A stretch of 64,000 nucleotides of DNA from Thermoanaerobaculia bacterium (GTDB taxonomy: Bacteria; Acidobacteriota; Thermoanaerobaculia; Multivoradales; Multivoraceae), in contig JAJEHN010000032.1 in the NCBI GenBank assembly GCA_022823665.1, forward strand, positions 109,487 to 173,486. Direction: 5' to 3'. Made by a program: the position numbers and the translations under genes. The number at the start of each line of letters is the position of its first letter. Position 1 is the first letter of the stretch. Below, one piece after another: positions 16,882 through 26,424 of the stretch. The notes below the pieces were generated by a model, which worked only from the letters and a program-made list of their open reading frames with translations, did not search any database and had not been told where the DNA came from.

Positions 16882-18273
16882 CTATTGATCCGATGCCGTG
16901 TTGCCGCGCTGGAAACCCGCCGCCGCCTCGGACTCCGCGAGGAAACCCTCCGGCAGTTCCATCGAGCCGTAGTAGTCCCAGTAGGTCGAGGTCCCGAGTT
17001 GCCCATCCAGGTCGACCATCACGCCGCCCTTGAGCACCATCACCGTCTCGCGGATGTTCGAGATGTTCTCGAGCGGGTTGGCGCCCAGAACGACGAGGTC
17101 GGCGAGCTTCCCCTCCTCGACCGTGCCGAGATCGTCGAGCAGACCCTGCATCTCGGCCCCGTTGCGGGTGGCCGCGATGATCGTGTCCATCTCGCTGACG
17201 CCGGAGAGGACGAACTGCTCCATTTCCAGGAACCCCATCTCGCCGATCGGCATCGAGTCCGAACCGATCAGCAGCTTGACGCCCGCCTTCGCGGCCTTGG
17301 CCAGGATCTGTCGCTGTTCGAGCGCGAACTCCGGCGACCGTTCGTCGGCGAACGCGACCATCGTTCGCAGCCGGACGATCTCCTCGTCCTCCGCGTAGCC
17401 CAGTTCCGCCAGCCGCGCCTCCCGCTCCGCGATGTACTCCGCGCTCAGGTTGCAGATGATCGTCGGGTCGTAGAACGTCCCTTTCTCGGCCATCAGCTCG
17501 ATCGTCTCGTCTGTCAGCCCGTAGCCGTGCTCAAGACAGTCGACTCCGGCCTCGACCGCGGCGTACGCCCCCGGCTCACGGACATGGGAGGTGACGTGAA
17601 CCCCCAGGTTGTCCGCGGTCTCGACCGCCGCCGCAAGTTCGTCCGGCAGCATCTCGACGCTGAACAGCTTGATCGCCCGGGCGCCGTTCTGAACCCGCTT
17701 CCGCACCTCCCTGCGGATCGCGGCCACGCCGTCGGCGCCGTCCGCCACGGAGCCGCGGTGACCGGCGGTCGGGCTCACCGGTTCGCCGCTGCCGAAGACC
17801 CGCGGGCCGAGGAAGAAGCCCTGGTCGAACGCCAGTCCCCAGGCGACGTCGATGTAGTCCTGCTCGCCCACCGAGCGGACGCTGGTGAAGCCGTGCCGCA
17901 GCCCGTCGATCGCGTTCAGCCCCGCGCGGATGACCTTGGACGGCACCATCTCATCGTCGAGGGCGTGGTTGTGCGGGAACATCACGCTGAGGTGCACGTG
18001 CATGTTCCAGAACCCGGGCAGCACCCAGGCGCCGTCGAGATCGTGGACCTCCGCCCCGTCGCCGGCATCAGACGACTCGTACGGTCCCTGAGTAATCGAG
18101 GCGATCCGCTCGCCGGAGATGACGATCGTCATGTCCTCCTGGACGGGACCGCCGTTGCCGTCGATGATGTTGACGTCCGTCAGGACGATCGTCTGCGCGG
18201 CGAGGCCGGCCGGCAGCAGGCCGGCAAGCAGTATCGGCATCGCCCGAACCAGACCGGTGCGGAGCGCTTTCAT
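16882..18273 (-). CDS. Secreted amidohydrolase paralogue
   Basis: A 463-aa paralogue of the downstream amidohydrolase, with signal peptide MKALRTGLVRAMPILLAGLL...GLAAQ. It has the same metal-site order: NMHVHLS (HxH), AIKLFS (Lys), TSHVREPG, LEHGYG and GSDSMP, plus the C-terminal GTVEEGKLADLVVLGANP. A C-terminal extension (TYWDYYGSMELPEGFLAESE) is longer than in the neighbour. It is the first gene of the run, and a dispersed repeat copy lies upstream. The pair probably diverged to take different substrates. Confidence 0.85.
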   Translation of the reverse strand: MKALRTGLVRAMPILLAGLLPAGLAAQTIVLTDVNIIDGNGGPVQEDMTIVISGERIASITQGPYESSDAGDGAEVHDLDGAWVLPGFWNMHVHLSVMFPHNHALDDEMVPSKVIRAGLNAIDGLRHGFTSVRSVGEQDYIDVAWGLAFDQGFFLGPRVFGSGEPVSPTAGHRGSVADGADGVAAIRREVRKRVQNGARAIKLFSVEMLPDELAAAVETADNLGVHVTSHVREPGAYAAVEAGVDCLEHGYGLTDETIELMAEKGTFYDPTIICNLSAEYIAEREARLAELGYAEDEEIVRLRTMVAFADERSPEFALEQRQILAKAAKAGVKLLIGSDSMPIGEMGFLEMEQFVLSGVSEMDTIIAATRNGAEMQGLLDDLGTVEEGKLADLVVLGANPLENISNIRETVMVLKGGVMVDLDGQLGTSTYWDYYGSMELPEGFLAESEAAAGFQRGNTASDQ

Positions 18274-18343
18274 CCCCGGGAGGTTGACCGTCTACTGTAC
18301 ACGGTCCAGTCGAGTTCCGAGTCGTCGCCGGAAACCGCCATGG

Positions 18344-18376
18344 GCGGATGCCGGCCAGAGGGCCGGCGCACCGACA
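18344..18376. repeat. 33-bp unit of the dispersed palindromic repeat
   Basis: The GATGCCGGCC/GGCCGGC form with a GCGCACCGACA end. It matches 32 of 33 bases of the unit at 43037-43069. It lies in the gap between the amidohydrolase promoter and the 3' end of the ASPIC/UnbV gene. Confidence 0.65.
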
Positions 18377-18388
18377 TCACCGCCGCGG

Positions 18389-20299
18389 CTAGTTCGAAGA
18401 CGGGTACTCGATCTCGACGACCCGGTCGAGCGCATCGACATCCACCGCCTGCCGCGTTCCGTCCGGCCACAGCACCTCGACGCGCGTCAGGTCATCAAGC
18501 GAGGCCGCCTCGCCCAGGCCGATCGTCACGACCGGCTCCACCTGGCTCTGGTAGCTCCGGGTCGGCATGACCCGTCGACGCTGAACGACCGGCCCGGCCG
18601 CCGTCTCCTGCTCCACCTCGACCCAGGCGCCGATGGCGTCCCGGTTCACCTGCTCGCCGTCGCCGCGCAGCAGGAAACGCAGCCAGCGGTGGCCCGTCTC
18701 CTGGTCGTTGCGCAGCAGCAGGGGCCGGTCGCCGGTCTGGAGCAGCAGCACGTCGAGGTCCCCGTCGCCGTCCATGTCGGCGTAGCTCGATCCGCGGCCG
18801 ACGAGTTCCATGGTCAGGCCGTCGCCCGGCGGGGGCTCGACCGGCACGAAGGTCGACGCCGCGCCGGGCCCGGCGTTCCAGAACAACTGCGGCGCCTGGC
18901 GGTACTGCTGGCTGGGTTCGACCACCTCGATGTCGTCTTCCAGGTGGCCGTTCACCTGGAGGAGGTCGAGCCGTCCGTCCAGGTCGTAGTCGAAGAAGAA
19001 CAGCCCGAAGCTCAGGACCCGGCGGCTCGGCGCGCCGATTCCGGCCGTGATCGCCTCGTCGCTCCACAGGGTCGGATCGCCCTGGGAGACGTAGAGGGAC
19101 GTCATCTCGTTCGCGAAGTTCGCGATCGCGAAGCCGAGCTCGCCGTCGTTGCGGAAATCGGCGGCGTCGGCGCCCATCGCTCCGGTAGCCGCGCCGTCAC
19201 GGCCGTAGGCGAGCCCGTAGAGCTCCCCGTCCTCGGTGAACCTGCCGTTGCCGTCGTTGACCAGCAGGAAATTGCGCACGGTGTCGTTCGCGACCACGAC
19301 GTCGATGTCGCCGTCTCCCTCGATGTCCACCGGCGCCAGTCCGAGGGTCTTCGCCACCGGCGTGTCCGTCGCCGGATTCAGGATGTGCATGCCGGCCTCC
19401 TCGGAGACATCGGCGAAGACACCCGAGCCGTCGTTCCGGTAGAGGTCCATCGTCGTGCCGCCGTAGTTGAGCGGCGGTCCGTAGGCGCGCCCGACCCCGG
19501 TCAACTGGTAGCCGACCTCGATGTCGATCTCCCGTGACCAGCGCACGTAGTTGCCGACCAGGAGATCGAGGTCGCCGTCACCGTCGGCGTCGAAGAAGGC
19601 GCTGCTGCTGCTCCACTCCGTTCCGGCGCCGGCGACGCCGGCCGTTGCCGTGACGTCTTCGAAACGCTCGCCTTCCACATTGCGGAACAGCCGGTTCGGG
19701 CCGACCGCCGAGACGAAGAGGTCGGTCCAGCCGTCGCCGTCGACATCGCCGACAGCGACGCCCGTGCCGTAGAAGCTGACCTCCAGGCCCGAGCCCGCCG
19801 TCCGGTCCGCGAACTTCCCGGCGCCATCGTTCTCATATAGTGACATCGTGGGTCCGGCACCCGGCCCAGCCTCCCCGTCCGGGAGAACCGCCTCCCAGGT
19901 CGTCGAGTTGACGAGCAGCAGGTCCTGGTCGCCGTCGCGGTCGACGTCGAAGAAGGCCCCGCCGGCGCCCATCGTCTCGGGCAGCAGGGCCTCGCCCGCG
20001 GCGCCGTTGACGTGAGTGAAGTCGATGCCGGCTTCGGCGGTGACGTCCGTGAACGCCACGACGGGCACGTCCCGCGGCGCGGCCTCCACCGCCCGCGGCG
20101 CGGCGACCGGGATCTCGACCGCTTCCTCCGGCCCGGCCCGGAACACGTAGCGGAGCGCCACGACAATGAGCGCGGCGGCCGCCAGAGCCGCCAGGACCTT
20201 CAGCGAACGGGCGAAGACCCGGCCGATGACCGCGTCGTCCTCCGGCGCGAGTTCGCCTTCGGGAACCTCCGGGCCCTCGCCCGGGCGATCCGGCGTCAA
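18389..20299 (-). CDS. Membrane-anchored FG-GAP/VCBS protein with ASPIC/UnbV domain (CRTAC1-like)
   Basis: A 636-aa protein. The start is inferred as the TTG at 20297-20299. This is in frame, overlaps the TGA of the preceding gene, and follows a GGAGGCGGAGG ribosome binding site. One transmembrane segment at about 34-51 anchors a periplasmic body. That body has repeated FG-GAP/VCBS calcium-loop motifs (FFDVDRDGDQDLLLVN, VGDVDGDGWTDLFVS, FFDADGDGDLDLLVGN, YADMDGDGDLDVLLL), forming an integrin-like propeller. The C-terminus VEVLWPDGTRQAVDVDALDR is an ASPIC/UnbV domain. Such proteins often accompany TPR proteins, as here. Molecular function is unknown. Confidence 0.85.
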   Translation of the reverse strand: MTPDRPGEGPEVPEGELAPEDDAVIGRVFARSLKVLAALAAAALIVVALRYVFRAGPEEAVEIPVAAPRAVEAAPRDVPVVAFTDVTAEAGIDFTHVNGAAGEALLPETMGAGGAFFDVDRDGDQDLLLVNSTTWEAVLPDGEAGPGAGPTMSLYENDGAGKFADRTAGSGLEVSFYGTGVAVGDVDGDGWTDLFVSAVGPNRLFRNVEGERFEDVTATAGVAGAGTEWSSSSAFFDADGDGDLDLLVGNYVRWSREIDIEVGYQLTGVGRAYGPPLNYGGTTMDLYRNDGSGVFADVSEEAGMHILNPATDTPVAKTLGLAPVDIEGDGDIDVVVANDTVRNFLLVNDGNGRFTEDGELYGLAYGRDGAATGAMGADAADFRNDGELGFAIANFANEMTSLYVSQGDPTLWSDEAITAGIGAPSRRVLSFGLFFFDYDLDGRLDLLQVNGHLEDDIEVVEPSQQYRQAPQLFWNAGPGAASTFVPVEPPPGDGLTMELVGRGSSYADMDGDGDLDVLLLQTGDRPLLLRNDQETGHRWLRFLLRGDGEQVNRDAIGAWVEVEQETAAGPVVQRRRVMPTRSYQSQVEPVVTIGLGEAASLDDLTRVEVLWPDGTRQAVDVDALDRVVEIEYPSSN

Positions 20300-23148
20300 C
20301 CTCCGCCTCCGGCAACACCCGCGCGGCTGCCTTCGAAGCGCTCCGGCCGGTGCAGGTCGTAGATCACGATCGCCTCCGCGGCGTGGTCGGCCGCGGGGTC
20401 GGCGCGCCTGGCAATGGCGATCGCCCGGTCGCGGGCATTGTCGTCCGGCTTGTAGCGCGCGTGGAACTCGCGATGCAGGACCGCGCTCTCGGAGTCGCCG
20501 AGCTGGGCGTGGATCAGCCCGAGGTTGTAGTGCGCCGTCACGTTCTCCGGATCGATGACGAGCGCCCGCTCGAACGACTCGCGGGCTTCGTGCAGCCGCT
20601 CGGCCCGCACCTCGGCCCGGGCCGGGCCGCGCTCCCGCTTGGCGCGCTCGAACAGGGCAAGGCCAAGCTCGTTGTGCAACCGCACGTCGCGGCTGAAGTC
20701 GAAGCCGCGCCGGCGCATCTCCTCGCTGTCCGCCTCGAGGATGGAGCGGAAGTTGGAGATCGCCTCGTCGACGGCGCCGTTCTGCAGGTTGACCAGGCCC
20801 GAGAACCAGGCGACCGACCAGTTCGGCGCCGGCGGATCGAAGGCCGCCGCCCGCTCGAGCGCCGCGATCGCGTCGTCGCGTACCGTGCCCTGGGCCAGGT
20901 AGACCCGCGCCAGGTTGAGCGGACCGTCCGGGCGGCCCAGTTCCTCGACGCGGGTGAAGGCCTCGATCGCCTGACGGAGTTCGCCGCGGCCGGTGCCGCC
21001 CTTGCGCAGCAGGCCGATGCCGTAGTCGTTCCAGCGTTGCCACAGGGGCTTTCCGGGCTCGCGGCCGGCCGCCGCGGTGGACTCGATGGCGCTGCCGGAG
21101 GCGCCGGCGCCGCCCACCTGGAACGTCACCGAATCCCGCGCCAGGTCGAGGATCGGCAGTTCGTTCGCCGTCTCCGGGCCGTAGATGTGGCGCAGGTAGG
21201 TCGTGTCGAACTTGCGGTACCGCAGCGCGGCCTCAACTGTCAGCGTGGCGACGGCGCCCGCCCGCGGCACCTCCAGCCGGTAGTGAACCACGTCGCCCGC
21301 CCCCGGCGGGATCTGGTGGTCGTAGAGCGGCACGAAGATGTCCTCCGCGTTGCGGCGGTCGATCCGCGCCCCGTCGCGGTCGAGCATGTAGACGTTGATG
21401 AAGTGCGACCAGGGATCCACCCGGTTGCCCTCGCCGAGGCCGCCGCTGCGGCCGACCAGGTTCCCCCGCTCGTCGCGCACCTCCACGTCGAGCCAGAGCT
21501 GGTTCGAGTCCGCGGTGCCCTGGGTCAGGTGGTGGCCCAGGCCCTGAGTGCGGACGACGACCTCCAGCAGGTAGTCCTCCCCCGCCTCGAGCGCGGGGAC
21601 CTCCGGCCGGAGCGGCGCGATCAGCTCGTCCTCGATCGTGCCGCCCGGCTTGACGCCGAAGATGTCGACGTCGACCACGCCCTCGTTGAACTCCCGGTGC
21701 GCTTCGATCACCCAGTCCGGGAAATCGAGCAGATGGGGGATGCCGGTGTTGGCGGACGGGAACAGGTGGTCGTGGACCTGGGTGACGTTCGGCTGCTCGC
21801 TCTCCGGGTAGCGCTGCGAACCGAAGTCCTCCGACGGCAGCAGTTCCATGTGGCAGCCGTTGCAGTTCGGCTCCGCTTCCGCCGGGTAGTAGAAGCTCGC
21901 CACGCCGTGGCCGGAAACGCCCGAGAGCAGGTGCGAGTCGTAGTGGTTCTGGCCGCGCAGGAACTTGTAGTGGTTCAGCTCCTCCGGCAGGTGGACTTTG
22001 TGACAGGCGCCGCAGAACTCCGATGTCGTGTGCAGGGGCTTGAGGAACGTCCGCTTGTGCAGCTCCGGCTTGGCCTTGACGAGCTGGTGGTTGACGAAGC
22101 GGAGCACGCCGGAGTCCGAGAACGCGAACGGATAGTGCTGCGGCTCCTCGATCGTGTAGTCGGCGTTGCCGCGCGGGCTGTTGATGTGGGTGATCGCGTG
22201 GCAGGAGGTGCAGGTGATCCCGGCGTGGGCGGACGGCTGGTCCACATCGAACTCCGGATCGTCGAAAGCGCCCGAGAAGAAGACGACCGGGTCGTGGCAG
22301 CCGGCGCAGAAACGGGATGCCTGGACGTCGCCCGAGCGCTCGTACGCCTTGTCGCGCGTCTGCTGCACTGAGAAGCTGTACGCCGGATTGTTGAAGGAGC
22401 TGAACCGGTGGGCGCTGTAGGCCCAGCGGCCGTGAATGTCCTCGTGGCACTCCACGCAGTAGGCGCCGTTGCTCAGCGCGTGCTCCGGGATGAAGCCGCC
22501 GCTCGCGGTGCGCGCCAGCGACGGGAAGAAGTACTGCTCGCCCGACGCCGGACCCTCGACGTTCCAGGCCCGCGGATCCTGGAACTGAAGCACCAGGGCG
22601 ACGCCGACCAGCACCACGGCCGCCGCGGCAACCCGCCCGCCGATCCGCCAGTTGATCCGCTTGCCGGCCAGCCGGTGGAGGACGAACAGCCAGACCGCGA
22701 CCAGTGGCGCCAGCACGTGGAGCCAGTAGGCGACGCCGCGGACGGTGGGGTCGTTCACCGTGATCACGCCCTCGATCCGGGTCAGCACGATGCCGCTGAA
22801 GAGCAGGACGAGCGCTGTTCCGAACAGCGCGTAGCCGACCTTCACCGCGCGCCGATTGGGACGGTTCCGGGCGTTGCGCATGTGGGCCAGGCCGAACCAG
22901 ATGACCGGCAGCACGAACAGGGCCCCCACCGCCAGGTGCAGCAGGAACATCGAGATGTAGAACCAGTTCTGGTAGGTCTCGCCGGTCGCCGCCTCGGCGA
23001 CGCGGACACCGGACAGGTAGAAGGAGTTGACCGCGAGCAGGGCGAAGAGCCCGAAGACCACCCACAGCAGCGGTTTCAGCCTCGGGCCGATGGCCGGCCG
23101 GTAGCGCCGGCGAACGGGTCGTTTCCCGCCGCCCGCGTCGGTGGTCAC
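20296..23148 (-). CDS. Membrane cytochrome with five c-heme sites and C-terminal TPRs
   Basis: A 950-aa protein starting GTG, which overlaps the stop of the upstream PBP gene (GTGA). The N-terminal 190 residues contain about five hydrophobic helices with histidines (His71, His89, His144, His158) that could ligate b-type hemes. Next come five CXXCH motifs: CVECH 231, CAGCH 281, CTSCH 313, CGACH 379 and CNGCH 429. A beta-rich region follows, then C-terminal TPR-like helices (about 700-930, e.g. HYNLGLIHAQLGDSESAVLH). It resembles tetraheme/octaheme-type cytochromes fused to TPRs and probably transfers electrons across or along the inner membrane. Confidence 0.8.
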   Translation of the reverse strand: MTTDAGGGKRPVRRRYRPAIGPRLKPLLWVVFGLFALLAVNSFYLSGVRVAEAATGETYQNWFYISMFLLHLAVGALFVLPVIWFGLAHMRNARNRPNRRAVKVGYALFGTALVLLFSGIVLTRIEGVITVNDPTVRGVAYWLHVLAPLVAVWLFVLHRLAGKRINWRIGGRVAAAAVVLVGVALVLQFQDPRAWNVEGPASGEQYFFPSLARTASGGFIPEHALSNGAYCVECHEDIHGRWAYSAHRFSSFNNPAYSFSVQQTRDKAYERSGDVQASRFCAGCHDPVVFFSGAFDDPEFDVDQPSAHAGITCTSCHAITHINSPRGNADYTIEEPQHYPFAFSDSGVLRFVNHQLVKAKPELHKRTFLKPLHTTSEFCGACHKVHLPEELNHYKFLRGQNHYDSHLLSGVSGHGVASFYYPAEAEPNCNGCHMELLPSEDFGSQRYPESEQPNVTQVHDHLFPSANTGIPHLLDFPDWVIEAHREFNEGVVDVDIFGVKPGGTIEDELIAPLRPEVPALEAGEDYLLEVVVRTQGLGHHLTQGTADSNQLWLDVEVRDERGNLVGRSGGLGEGNRVDPWSHFINVYMLDRDGARIDRRNAEDIFVPLYDHQIPPGAGDVVHYRLEVPRAGAVATLTVEAALRYRKFDTTYLRHIYGPETANELPILDLARDSVTFQVGGAGASGSAIESTAAAGREPGKPLWQRWNDYGIGLLRKGGTGRGELRQAIEAFTRVEELGRPDGPLNLARVYLAQGTVRDDAIAALERAAAFDPPAPNWSVAWFSGLVNLQNGAVDEAISNFRSILEADSEEMRRRGFDFSRDVRLHNELGLALFERAKRERGPARAEVRAERLHEARESFERALVIDPENVTAHYNLGLIHAQLGDSESAVLHREFHARYKPDDNARDRAIAIARRADPAADHAAEAIVIYDLHRPERFEGSRAGVAGGGG

Positions 23149-24890
23149 GGTCCCGCTCCGGTCGCTCCCGTAAGCCGCAGCGAATCACGAGCTGCGGCGT
23201 CGATCTCGTCGCCGACCAGACCGTCGAGTGCCCGCAGCAGGCGATTCGTCACCGCGTAGCCCGCTCGCCGAACGCGCGACGAGGTCGGTTGCCCGGTCAC
23301 CCGGACCGCGAAGGCGTAGCGAGGCGGCTGCTCGCTGCCCGCGGGGAAGAAGCCGACGTAGTTCACGTGGAAAGGCTTGTCCGGACCGCGCGCGGTGCCA
23401 GTCTTCATCGCCACCTGCAGCCGCCGAGGGGCGACCCGGTTAGCCGTGCCGCCCGGCGACACGACGGCGCGCATCGATTCGTGGAGCGCCGGCAACCAGG
23501 ACGGATCCAGGACCGGGACCGCCTGTGGGTCGTTGGCGACCGGCGTCCGCGGCGAGATGCCGAGCAGGCCGTCCGCCTGCAGGACGAACCTGGGCTCGCG
23601 GCGCAGCCCGTCAGAGAGCGTGGCGGCGAAAACCGCGGCGCCTAGAGGCGTTATGGACGCCTCCTCCAGGCCGATCGAGAGATCGCCGAGCCGCTTGCCC
23701 GGATGGCGGTACTCGTGCACCACGCCGACGGCGTTCTTCGGGACGGCGGCGCCCTGAGGGCCGCCGATCACGAAGCCGTAGCGCTCGTACTCCTCCACCA
23801 GGGCCCGGTCGCCAACGTCCATCGCGAGCCGCGCGAAAGCGACGTTGCAACTGCTCGCCATCGCGTCGGTCAGCCCCCTGAGCCGCCCGCCGATCGCGGC
23901 GCAGTACAGACGCTCGCCGTCCATCAGCACCGAGCCCCGGCAGGTCATGTTGGCGATCTCCTCGTCCGGGTCGAGGCCTGCCCGCATCGCGGCCGTCGTG
24001 GTGATCAGCTTGGCGATCGAGGCCGGTTCACGCGGGTCGAGCACGCTGTCGCCGCGCGCCCGCCAGCGGCTTCTACGATTCCGGTTGCTGACCGCCGCCA
24101 GCACCGCGCCCGACGGGATCTCGAGGACGGTGATCGCTCCCTCCTCCCGACCCAGCGCCCTGGCGGCCGCCTCGCTCCAGGCCCGGTCGATCGTCAGCCG
24201 CAGCGCCCTGGCGCCGGCCGTGGAGGCGGCCATCGCTCCGGGCCCCGCGCCGGCCAGACCGGGCGGCTGAAGGGCGGCAGGGAGCAGGTGGGTCGCCAGC
24301 TCGGGCGGAACGAGTCCCGCCGGCAGATCCTCTTCCAAGGTCAGGGAACGGTCATCGCCGATCGATCCCAGCGGCCGGCCCCGGCGGTCGAACAGCAGTT
24401 GCTGGACGCCCGAGGCGTCGACCAGTTGCGCCCGGCGCAGCCGCTGCTCGAAGGCCGACGCGGGCGGTTCGACCACGGACTCCGCCGCCGCCTCGCCGGA
24501 ACCGGCCTCCGCATCCGCGGCAACCTGACGATTCAACCCGAGTTCGACTTCGGCAGCCTCCAGCAGTGCCGGCGGCAAGTGCTCGGCGTACTCGTCGTAG
24601 AGATCCGCCACCTCCCGCCAGCGACTCTCTCCGGCCGCCTGACGGGCGGCAAGGCCGAGCAGTCGCGGCGCCCTCTCGGCGAGCTCTTCGAAGTCCGCGC
24701 CCGCTATCGCCGCTTCCGCCATCCGCAGGTCGATGCGCGCCTGGCGTACCTCCTGCCGGACCCGGAACGAAAGGACGGCCGCCACCGCGAAGGCCAGCAC
24801 GAGCACCGCCCGAACCCGCCGGCGCGGAGGCCAGAGGACACGCCACGTCTCTGCGGCGCCACGCCCAGCGTTCTTCCGGTTACCGCTCAT
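23145..24890 (-). CDS. Penicillin-binding protein transpeptidase-like protein
   Basis: A 581-aa protein starting at the ATG 24888-24890, with an N-terminal transmembrane helix (about 27-42) after a basic stretch. The catalytic motifs of the penicillin-binding transpeptidase fold are present: Ser291-Ile-Ala-Lys (SxxK), Ser347-Cys-Asn (SxN) and KTG near residue 515 (MKTGTARG). A helical region at 45-120 replaces the usual FtsI dimerisation domain, so this is an atypical class B-like PBP. It is the first gene of a coupled run with a heme protein and an ASPIC/UnbV protein, an unexpected context for a cell-wall enzyme. It might instead be a beta-lactam sensor-like homologue. Confidence 0.8.
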   Translation of the reverse strand: MSGNRKNAGRGAAETWRVLWPPRRRVRAVLVLAFAVAAVLSFRVRQEVRQARIDLRMAEAAIAGADFEELAERAPRLLGLAARQAAGESRWREVADLYDEYAEHLPPALLEAAEVELGLNRQVAADAEAGSGEAAAESVVEPPASAFEQRLRRAQLVDASGVQQLLFDRRGRPLGSIGDDRSLTLEEDLPAGLVPPELATHLLPAALQPPGLAGAGPGAMAASTAGARALRLTIDRAWSEAAARALGREEGAITVLEIPSGAVLAAVSNRNRRSRWRARGDSVLDPREPASIAKLITTTAAMRAGLDPDEEIANMTCRGSVLMDGERLYCAAIGGRLRGLTDAMASSCNVAFARLAMDVGDRALVEEYERYGFVIGGPQGAAVPKNAVGVVHEYRHPGKRLGDLSIGLEEASITPLGAAVFAATLSDGLRREPRFVLQADGLLGISPRTPVANDPQAVPVLDPSWLPALHESMRAVVSPGGTANRVAPRRLQVAMKTGTARGPDKPFHVNYVGFFPAGSEQPPRYAFAVRVTGQPTSSRVRRAGYAVTNRLLRALDGLVGDEIDAAARDSLRLTGATGAGP

Positions 24891-24912
24891 CTCCTCGCCG
24901 CGAAAGGGCGGC

Positions 24913-26409
24913 TCAGAATACCAACTGCACCCACTCCCCATCGATCTGGGTGATCGTCGAGCGCACGCCGGGCAGGATCTGTTCGTCGAGCAGCGTCCCG
25001 CGCCAGGCATCGAGTTCCGCCTCCAGCCGCGCGACGATGTCCGGTTGCTCCGCCGCCAGGTTGTTCAGTTCGCCGACATCCGCGTCGAGGTCGTAGAGCA
25101 GGGTGAGCTGGCCGTGCGGCGAGTCCGTCGGCCAGCCGCCCTCCGGCGGCTGCAGGCGGCCGTCCCCGCGCAGGTTGTCGGGCCGGAAGTCCGTGCGGTT
25201 GAGCTTGATCAGCTTGTACTGCGCGTCCCGGATCGCGACGCTCGCGCCGGCCCGCCAGTACAGATACTCGTGCGGCGCGCCGTCGGCTTCGCCCGTCATG
25301 TAGGGCAGCAGGTTCACGCTGTCTTCGGTCTCCGCCTCTTCGCCCGCCGCCGCGGTGAACGTCGCCATGTAGTCGAGCGTGATCACCGGATGACTGATCT
25401 CCTGCCCGCCATCGACGGCCGCCGGCCAGCTCATGATGAACGGGATCCGGACGCCGCCCTCGTGGTGGTAGCGCTTGAACCCGAACAGCGGACCGTTCGA
25501 GCAGGCGTTGCCGATGTAGCCGGCGCAGCCGTTGTCGCTGGCGAAGGCGATCAGCGTGCGCTCGTACACGCCCTGAGCCTTCAACGTCTCGACCACCCGC
25601 CGCACGCTCTCGTCGAGGGACGCGACCATCGCCGCGTAGACCCGGGTGCGCTGGTCCTCGATGTGACGGTAGCCGTCGAGGTACTCGGCCGTGGCCTGCA
25701 ACGGGGTGTGGGGCGTGGTGTGGCTGAGGTAGAGGAAGAACGGCTCGTCCCCGGCCGCGCCGCGCTCGATGAAGTCGACCGCCTCGTCGGTGAAGACATC
25801 GGTCAGGTAGCGCTCGACCTTCACTTCCTCGAACCCGCGAAGGACCTTGTTCCGGCGCTCGGTCGGCCCAGCCTCGCCCCGAATCGAGCCGTACTCGACC
25901 CCCAGCAGCCTGGAGTCGATGAAGGTGCTGCCGCCCTCAAGCACGCCGAAGTACTCGTCGAAGCCGCGGCTCATCGGGTGGTGCGCCTCCTGGTGGCCCA
26001 GGTGCCACTTGCCGACCATGCCGGTCCGGTAGCCCAGGGCCTTCAGGCGGTCTGCGAGGGTCGCCTCGTCGAGGCTCATGCCGGCGTTCACGTCGCGGCC
26101 CGCCGGGTTGAACTCCCAGCCGTGGCGCTGCTGGTAGCGGCCGGTCACGAGCCCCGCCCGCGACGGGCTGCACACCGGGTGGCTGACGTAGCCGTCCGTG
26201 AACAGGACGCCGCTCGCGGCCAGGGCGTCGATGTGCGGCGTCGAGATGATCTCGCTGCCGTAGATGCCGATGTCGGCGTAGCCGAGATCGTCGGCGAGGA
26301 TCAGGACGATGTTCGGCGGACCGTAACCCCAGATCGCGGCAGGAGCATCGCCCACGGGCGCGCCGCAGGCCCAGGCGAGCGCGACCGCCGCCCCCAGTAC
26401 GACGGCCAT
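24913..26409 (-). CDS. Formylglycine-type sulfatase lipoprotein
   Basis: A 498-aa type I sulfatase. The start is placed at the ATG 26407-26409, which gives a short lipoprotein signal (MAVVLGAAVALAWAC, Cys15). The frame remains open upstream to 26592 through three tandem 33-bp repeat units, which would add a repetitive GSEDPRTQRSS leader, so the start is uncertain. Motifs are NIVLILADDLGYADIGIYG (metal site) and VCSPSR, with Cys80 as formylglycine precursor. HTTPHTPLQ and FASDNGCAGYIGNAC belong to the active-site pocket. The order of conserved blocks is that of the arylsulfatase A/N-acetylgalactosamine-sulfatase group. The substrate is probably a sulfated polysaccharide. Confidence 0.88.
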   Translation of the reverse strand: MAVVLGAAVALAWACGAPVGDAPAAIWGYGPPNIVLILADDLGYADIGIYGSEIISTPHIDALAASGVLFTDGYVSHPVCSPSRAGLVTGRYQQRHGWEFNPAGRDVNAGMSLDEATLADRLKALGYRTGMVGKWHLGHQEAHHPMSRGFDEYFGVLEGGSTFIDSRLLGVEYGSIRGEAGPTERRNKVLRGFEEVKVERYLTDVFTDEAVDFIERGAAGDEPFFLYLSHTTPHTPLQATAEYLDGYRHIEDQRTRVYAAMVASLDESVRRVVETLKAQGVYERTLIAFASDNGCAGYIGNACSNGPLFGFKRYHHEGGVRIPFIMSWPAAVDGGQEISHPVITLDYMATFTAAAGEEAETEDSVNLLPYMTGEADGAPHEYLYWRAGASVAIRDAQYKLIKLNRTDFRPDNLRGDGRLQPPEGGWPTDSPHGQLTLLYDLDADVGELNNLAAEQPDIVARLEAELDAWRGTLLDEQILPGVRSTITQIDGEWVQLVF

Positions 26410-26424
26410 CCATCGGCCATTCCG

